A DNA stretch of 64,000 nt from Bacteriovoracaceae bacterium (GTDB taxonomy: Bacteria; Bdellovibrionota; Bacteriovoracia; Bacteriovoracales; Bacteriovoracaceae), in NCBI GenBank assembly GCA_947450475.1, contig CANFVK010000001.1, positions 310,001 through 374,000 on the forward strand. The letters run 5' to 3'. The position numbers and the translations under genes were made by a program. Shown piece after piece: positions 29,349 through 38,027 of this stretch; the stretch's first letter is position 1, and every line of letters begins with the position of its first letter. The notes under the pieces are model-generated. The model did not search any database. It was not told the DNA's origin and saw nothing but the letters and a program-made list of their open reading frames with translations.

Positions 29349-29807
29349 ATGATTAATTTTGTAGAAGCAGAAAAATTCAAATTAGAAGGTAATCCTGCCA
29401 GAGGTTTTACTCCGACGTTGGATGATGAAAATGCAAATTTATTAGGTAAGAATTTCTTTAAAATTTGTGAGGACTTCCAGATTGAGCCGAAAGATCAAGT
29501 TGTGATTCTTGGACAAAAGCACATTAGAACAATTCAAAATTGGAAAAAAGGAAATACTGTCGGGCAAACGTGGGACGTATTCAATAGAGTTTCTCAATTG
29601 CTTGGAATTGTAAAAAGCCTAAATGTGATTTATCCGAGAAATCCAGAAGTGGTGAATAAATGGCTTCACAAAAAGAGAGAGATCTTTAAGGGAAAATCTG
29701 CAATAGAAGTTATGACTGATGATCCTATGCAAAGCCAAGCGGCCCTTTTCACAGTTAGAAGAGTGCTTGATATGTATCGGAACGGAGTCATTTTTGAACT
29801 TAATTAA
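29349..29807 (+). CDS. MbcA/ParS/Xre-type antitoxin (RES-associated)
   Basis: VFNRVSQLLGIVKSLNVIYPRNPEVVNKWLHKKREIFKGKSAIEVMTDD..., typical of DUF2384-like antitoxins; RES gene overlaps its end. Confidence 0.8.
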   Translation: MINFVEAEKFKLEGNPARGFTPTLDDENANLLGKNFFKICEDFQIEPKDQVVILGQKHIRTIQNWKKGNTVGQTWDVFNRVSQLLGIVKSLNVIYPRNPEVVNKWLHKKREIFKGKSAIEVMTDDPMQSQAALFTVRRVLDMYRNGVIFELN

Positions 29808-30480
29808 TGAAAAAAAATGTTCAGCGTATCGAAGCATACCCACAGCTTTTCCAAGAAGACATTTATTTGATGAAGGAATAAACTCAGGAGAAGAGCAAGA
29901 TCGATTAATTGATTGGGCCAATGCTTCTAGTGGTATCAACCATTCACGATCAGTTAATACTGAAGCTAAAGATACTTGGCACAAATATGGTGATCCCGAA
30001 AATTTCGGTGAATTTCTTTTTGATAAAGTAAAGCTTCCTGCATCTAGATTTACCGATGGTTCTTTTCCAGTTTGGTATGGAGCAGAGGATATCGAAACAA
30101 GTTTATTTGAAATTGAATATCATTTGAAATTTGATACTCTGAAAGAAGTGAACTCAGGCTTTATTGATTACGAGAGAGCAATGTGCGAAGCTGTTTTAGA
30201 AATGAATAAAAACTCTGATGTAAAAAATCTTTCGACAACTATGTCAGACTATAAAGAGAAGTCTTCTTACGCAATATGCTTAAAAGAATTTGAAAAGCAA
30301 AGGCAATTGGGAGCAACTTCCCTTACTTATTCTTCTGCCCGAAATTCAGGAAAAGAGTGCTATGCAGTTACTGAAAAAAATGAAATTCTCACTTCGATCG
30401 TTAAAAAGTTTTTTCGATTAAGGGTTTTCGCTGATTCAACGAAAAATACAGAGGTTGCTGAGATTACTCTGGAAGAGTGA
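29794..30480 (+). CDS. RES-domain toxin
   Basis: YRSIPTAFPRR, RFTDGSFPVWYGAEDIETSLFEIEYH, LTYSSARNSGKECYAV. TTG at 29794 overlaps the antitoxin stop; the track start 29719 overlaps too far. Confidence 0.8.
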   Translation: MNLINEKKCSAYRSIPTAFPRRHLFDEGINSGEEQDRLIDWANASSGINHSRSVNTEAKDTWHKYGDPENFGEFLFDKVKLPASRFTDGSFPVWYGAEDIETSLFEIEYHLKFDTLKEVNSGFIDYERAMCEAVLEMNKNSDVKNLSTTMSDYKEKSSYAICLKEFEKQRQLGATSLTYSSARNSGKECYAVTEKNEILTSIVKKFFRLRVFADSTKNTEVAEITLEE

Positions 30481-30513
30481 TTCGAAGCTGTTAGTGCAGA
30501 TACTGGAGCAAAA

Positions 30514-32289
30514 TTGGAATTATATAAGCAGTCCTTTGGTTTATTGCAAGAGCCTACAAAATATTTATTTTTCACAGGAAAAGGTGGAGTAGGAAAGACA
30601 TCGGTTTCATCTGCTGTAGCAATCAATCTCGCTGACTCAGGAAAGAAAATATTGTTAGTAAGTACTGATGCGGCTTCAAATTTAGATGAAATGTTGGGTG
30701 TAGAATTAAGAAATTTTCCTGTAGTGGTTCCATCGGTTTCAAATCTATCAGTATTAAATATCGATCCTAATGTTGCCGCTGACGATTACAGAAATAGAGT
30801 TTTAGATCAAATGGAGACTCAAAGTACAGACCAAGAAAAAGCAAATGTTAAAGAGCAACTATCTGGTGCATGTACTACAGAAATTGCAGCTTTTGATGAG
30901 TTTGCAAACCTACTGGCCGAAAATAAAAATGAATATGATCATATTATTTTCGATACGGCCCCAACTGGACATACATTAAGACTTTTAAGTTTACCTAAGG
31001 CGTGGACGGGATTTTTATCTGGAAATGATAGAGGGGCAAGTTGTTTGGGACCGCACTCTGGATTGAAAATGCAAGAGTCAAGATTTCTAAAAGCATTAGA
31101 TACATTAAGTGATAAAAAAATGACTACTGTTGTTTTAGTTACACGTCCAGAAATCGGATCTATTAGAGAAGTTTCAAAATCATCTATTGAATTAATGCAA
31201 CTTGGTCTTTCGAATCAGCGGCTCGTTATTAATGGAAAATTTAAAGCTGCAAATAAAAGTGATGAAGTCGCGCTTTCAATTGAAAAGTTAGAAAGTGATG
31301 CCATTAATTCATTACCAGTAGAACTAAAAAATATTCCTCAGGATGAAGTTACTTTAAAATCATTTGATACAGTTGGAATTTCTGCTTTAAGGAATTTGCT
31401 TAATTCAGAAATAAAATTAATAGATGAACAAAAAATAGATGAATCCCCAAATAATATTTCTAATATTCAATCATTAATTGAAGAATTCTCTAAACGTGAG
31501 CATGGTTTAATTATGGTCATGGGAAAGGGGGGAGTCGGTAAAACGACAATTGCCTCTGCAATCGCAATTGGCCTAATTAAAAAGGGGAAGAAGGTTCATT
31601 TAACAACCACTGATCCAGCGGCCCATCTCGAAGCAACTATGCAAGGAACAATTGAAGGTTTAACATTAGACAAAATTGATCCCAAAATTGAAACTCAAAA
31701 TTATATTGATAAAATTATGGAGAGAAAAGGAGCAACATTATCATCGGATGAAAAAAAATTATTACTAGAAGATTTACAATCACCATGCACTGAAGAAGTT
31801 GCTGTCTTTCATGCCTTTTCTAGTATGGTAAGTAAGGCCCAAAATACTTTTATCGTTATGGATACGGCCCCAACAGGACATTCATTGTTATTAATAGACG
31901 CGACAGGTGCTTATCATAAACAATCCATCCGTGATCTTTCGAAGGCCGGAATAAATAGTAGCAGAATTGTAACTCCACTTATGCGGCTTCAAGATCCAAA
32001 TTATACCCAAATTGTATTAGTAACTTTGCCCGAAACTACCCCCGTAATTCAAGCACAAGAGTTACAGGAGGATTTAAGAAGAGCTCATATCGAGCCTTAT
32101 GCATGGGTAATTAATAAAAGCTTACTTTACTCTGGCACAAAGGAACCTTTATTAGTTGCACGAATGAAAGGTGAAAGTTTACAGATTAAAAAAATAAAAG
32201 AAAGTTTGGCAAAACGACTATATTTTTTTCCATGGCAAGCTACGCCACCAGTTGGAATAAATGCAATCTCTAAAATGGTAATAGAGTAA
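30514..32289 (+). CDS. arsA: Arsenite-transporting ATPase ArsA (tandem domains)
   Basis: Two P-loops (FFTGKGGVGKTS; MVMGKGGVGKTT), two DTAPTGHTLRLL / DTAPTGHSLLL motifs; TTG start with GGAG RBS at 30505-30508. Confidence 0.93.
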   Translation: MELYKQSFGLLQEPTKYLFFTGKGGVGKTSVSSAVAINLADSGKKILLVSTDAASNLDEMLGVELRNFPVVVPSVSNLSVLNIDPNVAADDYRNRVLDQMETQSTDQEKANVKEQLSGACTTEIAAFDEFANLLAENKNEYDHIIFDTAPTGHTLRLLSLPKAWTGFLSGNDRGASCLGPHSGLKMQESRFLKALDTLSDKKMTTVVLVTRPEIGSIREVSKSSIELMQLGLSNQRLVINGKFKAANKSDEVALSIEKLESDAINSLPVELKNIPQDEVTLKSFDTVGISALRNLLNSEIKLIDEQKIDESPNNISNIQSLIEEFSKREHGLIMVMGKGGVGKTTIASAIAIGLIKKGKKVHLTTTDPAAHLEATMQGTIEGLTLDKIDPKIETQNYIDKIMERKGATLSSDEKKLLLEDLQSPCTEEVAVFHAFSSMVSKAQNTFIVMDTAPTGHSLLLIDATGAYHKQSIRDLSKAGINSSRIVTPLMRLQDPNYTQIVLVTLPETTPVIQAQELQEDLRRAHIEPYAWVINKSLLYSGTKEPLLVARMKGESLQIKKIKESLAKRLYFFPWQATPPVGINAISKMVIE

Positions 32290-32312
32290 AAGCTTCTATT
32301 ACGAAGCTTTTA
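32287..32312. terminator. Bidirectional hairpin between convergent arsA and acr3
   Basis: TAAAAGCTTC-TATTAC-GAAGCTTTTA, perfect 10-bp stem covering both stop codons. Confidence 0.75.
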
Positions 32313-33345
32313 TTGTTGTTTGAAAATAATTATCTTTCATCCAAAGTGAAACTTTAACTAATGCTAAAAGTACTGGCACTTCGACCAATGGGCCTATAAC
32401 CGCCGCAAAAGCCGCACCATGATTAATTCCAAACGTAGCTATAGCAACAGCAATGGCGAGTTCAAAATTATTAGATGCCGCTGTAAACGATAATGTAACT
32501 GCTCTAGGATAATCAGCTCCAACTTTTTTACTCATATAAAATGAAGCAAAGAACATGATGATGAAGTACATTGTTAAAGGAATGGCAATTTTTATAACAT
32601 CTAATGGAAGCTGGACAATTTTATCGCCCTTTAAAGAAAACATTATGACAATTGTGAATAATAAAAATACGAGGGTAATCGGACTAATTTTGGGAATAAA
32701 TTTTTGTTCATACCAAACTTCACCTTTGGATTTTATAAGCACCAATCTCGACAAAAAACCCATTAAAAATGGGATACCAAGATAAATACCGACTGACTGT
32801 GCAATTTCTCCCATTGTAAAATTGACTTCAAAACTTGGAAGGCCAAAAAACTTAGGTAAATAAGTCATGAAAAAGTAGGCATAAATTGGAAAAAAGATAA
32901 TTTGAAAAATAGAGTTAAATGCGACAAGCCCAGCACAGTATTCAGAACTACCATCAGCAAGTTGGTTCCAAACTAAAACCATGGCAATGCATCTTGCAAG
33001 TCCGATCAATACTAATCCCATCATATAGTCTGGTTGACCTTTTAGAAAAATAACTGATAAACCAAACATCAAAAGTGGACCAACAATCCAGTTTTGAATA
33101 AGGGATAAAGCTAAAACTTTTTTGTCCTTAAAGACTAAACCAATTTCTTCGTATTTAACTTTTGCAAGAGGAGGGTACATCATTAGAATGAGACCGATTG
33201 CTATGGGGATAGAAGTTGTACCAATTGAAAGTGAATTTATAAAATGGGTAGATTGAGGTGAAAAGACACCAATAATTATACCGATTAGCATAGCTAGAAA
33301 AATCCATAAAGTTAAATACGAATCAAGAAAAGATAATTTTTTCAT
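32299..33345 (-). CDS. acr3: Arsenite efflux permease ACR3 family
   Basis: Ten hydrophobic segments; [55 protein letters not shown]. Confidence 0.94.
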   Translation of the reverse strand: MKKLSFLDSYLTLWIFLAMLIGIIIGVFSPQSTHFINSLSIGTTSIPIAIGLILMMYPPLAKVKYEEIGLVFKDKKVLALSLIQNWIVGPLLMFGLSVIFLKGQPDYMMGLVLIGLARCIAMVLVWNQLADGSSEYCAGLVAFNSIFQIIFFPIYAYFFMTYLPKFFGLPSFEVNFTMGEIAQSVGIYLGIPFLMGFLSRLVLIKSKGEVWYEQKFIPKISPITLVFLLFTIVIMFSLKGDKIVQLPLDVIKIAIPLTMYFIIMFFASFYMSKKVGADYPRAVTLSFTAASNNFELAIAVAIATFGINHGAAFAAVIGPLVEVPVLLALVKVSLWMKDNYFQTTIKAS

Positions 33346-33347
33346 TT

Positions 33348-33773
33348 TTATTCCAAGTATGTTTCTAGTTTTTTTGCAAAAGTTTCAATTTCATCACGTA
33401 CACGACGATAGGGAATTAAGATCTCTTCCTCATTTGATAATCCAAGAGATAATTTAGGTGGATCATCAAAACCAACGTGTAAAACTTTAGGAGCACCAAA
33501 GAAAACAGGACAGTTCTCATTCGCGTGACCACAAACGGTAAATACTATATCAAATTTAACATCTTTTAAATCATCAACAGTTTTTGAAAAATGGCTTGAT
33601 ATGTCAACACCACTTTCATTCATAACTTTTACGGCCCTTTGATTTAAGCCGTGTTTTTCTGTTCCCGCAGAATAAAAGTTATATTTCAAGCCATGGTAAT
33701 GCTTGGCCCAACCTTCTGCCATCTGTGACCTGCAAGAATTCCCTGTACATAAAAAGAGTATATTTTTTTTCAT
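33348..33773 (-). CDS. arsC: Arsenate reductase, thioredoxin-coupled LMW-PTP type
   Basis: [27 protein letters not shown] cysteine pair. Confidence 0.93.
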   Translation of the reverse strand: MKKNILFLCTGNSCRSQMAEGWAKHYHGLKYNFYSAGTEKHGLNQRAVKVMNESGVDISSHFSKTVDDLKDVKFDIVFTVCGHANENCPVFFGAPKVLHVGFDDPPKLSLGLSNEEEILIPYRRVRDEIETFAKKLETYLE

Positions 33774-33781
33774 ATTTCAAC

Positions 33782-34300
33782 CTAGCAACACGATGACTTT
33801 GATTTATTAGTACTCGGAGCACAACTTGAAGATTCTTCTTTTGCTGGAGCTGGCGGACAGCACGAAGTAGATTCTGCTTTTATTCTACTTGGAGCGCAGC
33901 AAGCATTCGCTGTGGATTCAGAAATCTCATTAAAAAGTTCTGCATCTGCCATAGTGTGATATGTTTCCCATGCGATACCAGAAGGATCTTTAACCCAAGC
34001 TTTGCTTGATTCAGCATAACAACAAGTTGTTGTTCCTACATCGTAAACACCGAGGTCAGCATTTTTCATTCTTTCAGTGATTTCAGAAAGTTCATCTTCG
34101 TGATCTACTTGAAGTCCTAAGTGATCAACTCCAACGACATTGACTCTTGTCGAAATTGCAAAATTAATTCTTGGATCTTCGAGCATCCACTTTGCATAAT
34201 CTTCTTTTACCTTAGATGGTTTTTGACCGAATACAGTAGAATAAAATTGAATTGATTCGTTAAGATTTTTAACACCAACATGGATGTGAAAACGTTTCAT
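33782..34300 (-). CDS. ArsI/CadI-like VOC dioxygenase with Cys-rich tail
   Basis: FHIHVGVKNLNESIQFYSTVFGQKPSKVKEDYAKWMLEDPRINFAIS, GTTTCCYAESSKAWVKDPSGIAWETYHT; tail ...ACCAPS...SCCPPAP...SCAPS...SCC. Confidence 0.85.
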   Translation of the reverse strand: MKRFHIHVGVKNLNESIQFYSTVFGQKPSKVKEDYAKWMLEDPRINFAISTRVNVVGVDHLGLQVDHEDELSEITERMKNADLGVYDVGTTTCCYAESSKAWVKDPSGIAWETYHTMADAELFNEISESTANACCAPSRIKAESTSCCPPAPAKEESSSCAPSTNKSKSSCC

Positions 34301-34317
34301 AAAATCTCCTTATGTTA

Positions 34318-34734
34318 TTAACATTTACAATTAAGTCCTTGAGAAAAGCATTCTTGAACCTTAAATTGTTTGATTTGATCCTGGCTTGCATCGCAGGCAC
34401 AGGAAAGTTTTTCTAAACTATTTTTCATTTTATTAAGATCGCTAATTTTTTCTTCGATTTCCTTTATTTTGGATAATGTTTTCTGTTTTACTGTGGCACA
34501 AGTCGTTCGTGGTTTTGTATTGAGTTCTAATAACTCTTTTATTTCTGCTAAAGAGAAACCAAGTTCTTGTGCTTTTTTGATAAAAATAATTTTTTCTGCA
34601 TCCTCTTCTGAGTATGTTCGAAATGCTCCATTTAATTTTGGTTCTCTTAGAAGTTCTTTTCGCTGATAAAAGCGTACTGTTTCAACTCCAACACCTGCCA
34701 TTTCTGCTAATTTTCCAATCGTTATTTTTTCCAT
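34318..34734 (-). CDS. MerR-family metal(loid)-responsive regulator
   Basis: ITIGKLAEMAGVGVETVRFYQRKELL...FRTYSEED; Cys in RTTCATVKQK and LSCACDAS. Confidence 0.9.
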   Translation of the reverse strand: MEKITIGKLAEMAGVGVETVRFYQRKELLREPKLNGAFRTYSEEDAEKIIFIKKAQELGFSLAEIKELLELNTKPRTTCATVKQKTLSKIKEIEEKISDLNKMKNSLEKLSCACDASQDQIKQFKVQECFSQGLNCKC

Positions 34735-34740
34735 AATGAG

Positions 34741-34772
34741 ACTATATCATCCGTACCATGGTACAGAGTCAA
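34741..34772 (-). promoter_or_regulatory. MerR-type promoter/operator for merR-arsI-arsC-acr3
   Basis: On minus strand: TTGACT - 20 bp - TATAGT, with palindrome GTACCATGGTAC (34753-34764) in the spacer. Confidence 0.82.
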
Positions 34773-34827
34773 TAAAATATTTTGCGTTAATGTTAACATG
34801 TGCTTAGGTTTTGTGTTTTTTTGTTGC

Positions 34828-34859
34828 TTGACACCGTACCGCGGTACGGATGCTATAAA
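34828..34859 (+). promoter_or_regulatory. MerR-type promoter/operator for the second arsC gene
   Basis: TTGACA - 20 bp - TATAAA, with perfect 16-bp palindrome CCGTACCGCGGTACGG (34834-34849) in the spacer. Confidence 0.85.
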
Positions 34860-35074
34860 TTATTTAAACTTTTTTAGTTAGAAGACATTGAAAGGAGAGG
34901 ATATGACTGTTAAGAATATTTTATTTTTATGTGTAGCGAATTCTGCAAGATCGCAATTGGCCGAAGGAATTGCTAGAGATTTATTTGGAGATAAAGCAAT
35001 TATTGAAAGTGCTGGATCAATTCCCAAGGTTGTTCATCCATTAGCAATAGAAGCAATTGACCTGACCCCATTCT

Positions 35075-35947
35075 CTAGACGACTTTCAATCTCACATCTT
35101 GATCAGAACCGTTTATCTTTTTCATTTCAAATTGCCTAGTAAATTCTTCCGGAGTCAGACCATTCAAAGAACTATGTGGCCTGAAGTTGTTGTATTCTTT
35201 TCTCCATTCTTCAATCAAAATTCTTGCTTCATCAATCGTCTGAAACCAATGCTGGTTCAAACACTGCGCTCTAAATTTTCCGTTAAACGATTCTATGAAC
35301 GCATTCTGTGTTGGTTTTCCTGGCTCGATAAAATGCAACTTCACATTGTTCTTCATCGCCCATAACCCTAAATCTTTTCCCGCAAACTCAGGTCCATTAT
35401 CTACAAAAATTACTTCAGGTAATCCTACTTTTATTTTCAAACTATCGAGTGCTCTTGCTACCTCAGCTCCGGTCATCGTGATTCCTACGTTTATCATTGG
35501 GCATTCTTTTGAGAACTGATCAACGATTGTGAGGCACTTTATTTTTCTTCCACTAAAACATCTGTCGTGTACAAAATCCATCGACCACGTTTTCATTGGA
35601 GCATCTGGAGGGACTTGAGCAACTCGCAAATGTCTCGCTCTTTTGTTTTTCTTTTTCAAACGAAGTGAAAGTTTTTCTTCTTTGTAAATTCTCTCCGTTC
35701 GCTTGTGATTCACGACGAGATCTTCCCTTTTTGCGATCTCATGTAAAGTTCTCAAACCAAAGCCTGGATGCTTATCTGCTAGTTCTTTTAAACGGCTTCT
35801 GAGCTTGATTTCACCCTCATCGATGATCTTTTTGTAGTAGAAGCTAGCTTTTTGCAAATCAAGAACTCTGCAGGCCCTAGAGCAGCTCGTCCTATAGCTG
35901 TCTCGTAGATAATCAACGATTGCTCGCTTTTGTTTTGGGCCTACCAC
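35075..35947 (-). CDS. IS3-family transposase OrfB (DDE integrase)
   Basis: HTH_21-like N-terminus, [12 protein letters not shown]..., [10 protein letters not shown]..., [19 protein letters not shown]. Confidence 0.95.
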   Translation of the reverse strand: MVGPKQKRAIVDYLRDSYRTSCSRACRVLDLQKASFYYKKIIDEGEIKLRSRLKELADKHPGFGLRTLHEIAKREDLVVNHKRTERIYKEEKLSLRLKKKNKRARHLRVAQVPPDAPMKTWSMDFVHDRCFSGRKIKCLTIVDQFSKECPMINVGITMTGAEVARALDSLKIKVGLPEVIFVDNGPEFAGKDLGLWAMKNNVKLHFIEPGKPTQNAFIESFNGKFRAQCLNQHWFQTIDEARILIEEWRKEYNNFRPHSSLNGLTPEEFTRQFEMKKINGSDQDVRLKVV

Positions 35948-36210
35948 TTTTTTGAAACAACATCCTTCAGCATCAAAACATCGAGCGATAAATTTGCGAC
36001 GAGCCTTTTTAATTTTGCATTCTCTGCTTCAAGCTCTTTCATCTTTTTAAGCTCAGCGACTTCAACGCCGTTGTACTTTTTCTTCCACAGATAAAACGTA
36101 TTACCGCTAATCCCGTGCTTGCGACAAACTTCTTGAACGTTTGTAGTTCCAGATTGCGCTTCTTTTAAAATGGCGACGATTTTTTCTTCGCTGAACTTAG
36201 ATTTTTTCAT
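35941..36210 (-). CDS. IS3-family transposase OrfA (HTH)
   Basis: KKSKFSEEKIVAILKEAQSGTTNVQEVCRKHGISGNTFYLWKKKYNGV; ends at a slippery A_AAA_AAG (35947-35953, minus). Confidence 0.94.
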   Translation of the reverse strand: MKKSKFSEEKIVAILKEAQSGTTNVQEVCRKHGISGNTFYLWKKKYNGVEVAELKKMKELEAENAKLKRLVANLSLDVLMLKDVVSKKW

Positions 36211-36580
36211 TTAATTTCTCCCATTCATGTTAAATTTTAACAGAGTGTGAGATTTTGAATAGTCCAGTTTTTTGGGGTCAGGTCACAATGAAAGAAATAG
36301 GGATTGATATTTCAAAGCAGTATTCAAAAAACACAGATAAATTGCCGTTAAGGTTTATTGTAAAAATTGATTTCATGATTTCATTGTGTGAAGAGGATAC
36401 CTGCCCAGATATGGCGTCAAGAACTGCTCAAAAATTAAAATGGGTAATAAAAGATCCTGTAATCAATAATGAGATTCAGAGTTTTAGAAATGCAAGAGAT
36501 GAAATCAAAGAATTAATCGAAGAGTTTGGAAAAAAAGAAGGCATTTTATAAGGGTAAAATTAGAATTAAATTGGCATTCT

Positions 36581-36620
36581 CGTGATCGTAACAAAAAAAT
36601 GTTACGATCACGGTTTTTTA
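36581..36620 (+). terminator. Rho-independent terminator after the second arsC
   Basis: CGTGATCGTAAC-AAAAAAAT-GTTACGATCACG followed by a T-run. Confidence 0.88.
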
Positions 36621-36631
36621 CTATCAATAAA

Positions 36632-36724
36632 CAACTATTCAAAAATTTATTTTTATATTAATCTCATTCTAACGTTACACTTAAGAGTAGTAGTGGCGTT
36701 TAGGGAAAATCTCTCGGACCGTGG
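36632..36724 (+). repeat. Conserved island right-end arm, copy 2
   Basis: 93-bp match to 27781-27873. Confidence 0.88.
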
Positions 36725-36786
36725 CTATTTTGGCTACAAACCAAAAACAAGAATCAATGATAACAACAATTTGATTCTGTCAGCGG

Positions 36787-36823
36787 CACCTCCACCATTT
36801 GTCGGGAAATGATCTCCCGTGAC
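36787..36823 (+). repeat. att-like core plus flank, copy C
   Basis: CACCTCCACCATTTGTCGGGAAATGATCTCCCGTGAC; first 11 bp identical to tmRNA 3' end. Confidence 0.75.
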
Positions 36824-37031
36824 TTAAAATGACTTCCCATGATCTAGAGTGAGTAAAAAGATCACTTATTTTTGAATAAGAGAGTTATCTCTAGTTAGCT
36901 AGAATGAGATCAAGTGATCCTAATTGATCTACTTCTGTTTCAAAACTGAAAAACTAGCTATGTAAATTTATAAATCATTGAACTTAACTCGGCTTTTTGA
37001 TAATGCTTCAAGGTTAACTTGGAGGGAAAAA

Positions 37032-37541
37032 ATGTCAGAAATTACAGCTAAAAAAATTGAAAAAATGATTTATGTTATGAGAGGACAAAAGGTCATGCTC
37101 GATAGTGATTTGGCAGAGCTGTATGAAGTTGAAACAAAGATGCTCAAGAGAGCAGTTAGACGGAATATAGAGCGTTTTCCAGATGATTTTATGTTTGAGT
37201 TAACTAAAGTGGAGCTAGAAAATTGGAGGTACCAATTTGGCACATCCAATAAAGAGAAGATGGGGCTCAGAGTGCAGCCATTTGTTTTTACGGAGCAAGG
37301 AGTAACAATGCTCTCGAGTGTTCTGAGAAGTCCCAAAGCTATTCAGGTTAATATTTCGATAGTTAGAATATTTGTTAAAATGAGAAAGCTACTGGCCTCT
37401 GAAGAGTCATTAACTGATAGGCTAGATCAGCTAGAAAAAGGATCAGATAAATTGTTTCGTATAGTTTTTGAGAGACTTGATAATGTTGAAAAAATGGTTC
37501 CACTTCTTCCCAAAGATCGCAACAAAATAGGGTTAAAGTAA
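37032..37541 (+). CDS. ORF6N-domain protein (phage antirepressor-like)
   Basis: IEKMIYVMRGQKVMLDSDLAELYEVETKMLKRAVRRNIERFPDDFMFELT...FTEQGVTMLSSVLRS; RBS GGAGGG before ATG 37032. Confidence 0.9.
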   Translation: MSEITAKKIEKMIYVMRGQKVMLDSDLAELYEVETKMLKRAVRRNIERFPDDFMFELTKVELENWRYQFGTSNKEKMGLRVQPFVFTEQGVTMLSSVLRSPKAIQVNISIVRIFVKMRKLLASEESLTDRLDQLEKGSDKLFRIVFERLDNVEKMVPLLPKDRNKIGLK

Positions 37542-37583
37542 TTCTAGATTTGTTGCAAGTTGTATCTTTGCCTACAGTGAAAT

Positions 37584-37618
37584 TTTCTAGAATCGAGGGC
37601 CTTGAAAGATTCTAGAAA
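37584..37618. terminator. Hairpin after the ORF6N gene
   Basis: TTTCTAGAATC ... GATTCTAGAAA perfect 11-bp inverted repeat. Confidence 0.6.
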
Positions 37619-37636
37619 AATATTTTCCAATAAACA

Positions 37637-37673
37637 TACCTCTACCATTCGTCGGGAAATTATCTCCCGTGAC
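37637..37673 (+). repeat. Degenerate att-like repeat, copy D
   Basis: TACCTCTACCATTCGTCGGGAAATTATCTCCCGTGAC; four mismatches to 36787-36823. Confidence 0.75.
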
Positions 37674-38027
37674 CTTTAGCAATCATGGTATATTGATCCC
37701 AAAGAAGATTTGGTTGGAGGGACTTATGATTCAACGAAAACCTGATAGACTTGCTATTTCACCAGTCTCTTTGGACTTTTGAACTTTCGATTATTAATTG
37801 ATTTTTGAATCATGCTTTATAAATTGTTGTAACGTGCTGATTTAATCTGAAAAGGGAAATAAAAAAATTAATTTGTATCTTTCTAAGAAAATAGTTGTAG
37901 ATTATACTAAATAGTCAGAATTTTTGCGTTTATTCGATCCTTCAAAACCATCTTATAACAATTCAAAAAATTTATTATACATTTTAAAACGTCACAACAA
38001 TGTGAATGTTTATATTTAGGAGTTTTC

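Larger units (their letters stand above)
35058..36285 (-). mobile_element. IS3-family insertion sequence (1228 bp)
   Basis: Terminal inverted repeats TGACCTGACCCC..., flanking CAAT direct repeats (35054-35057, 36286-36289), OrfA/OrfB. Confidence 0.93.
34903..36551 (+). pseudogene. Second arsenate reductase/LMW phosphatase-like gene, interrupted by IS3-family insertion
   Basis: 5' part [22 protein letters not shown]...HPLAIEA; 3' part from 36290 MKEIGIDISKQYSKNTDKLP...CEEDTCP...; removal of IS plus one CAAT restores one frame. Confidence 0.9.

Noticed and set aside
29719-29793. Track start of the RES ORF at 29719
   Set aside because: Would overlap the antitoxin by about 90 nt; RES homology begins after 29794.
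35099-35802. Plus-strand ORFs within the IS element
   Set aside because: Antisense to the IS3 OrfB transposase.
36582-36812. Plus-strand 76-aa ORF across the island arm
   Set aside because: Consists of the terminator hairpin, arm repeat and att-like core; not protein-like.
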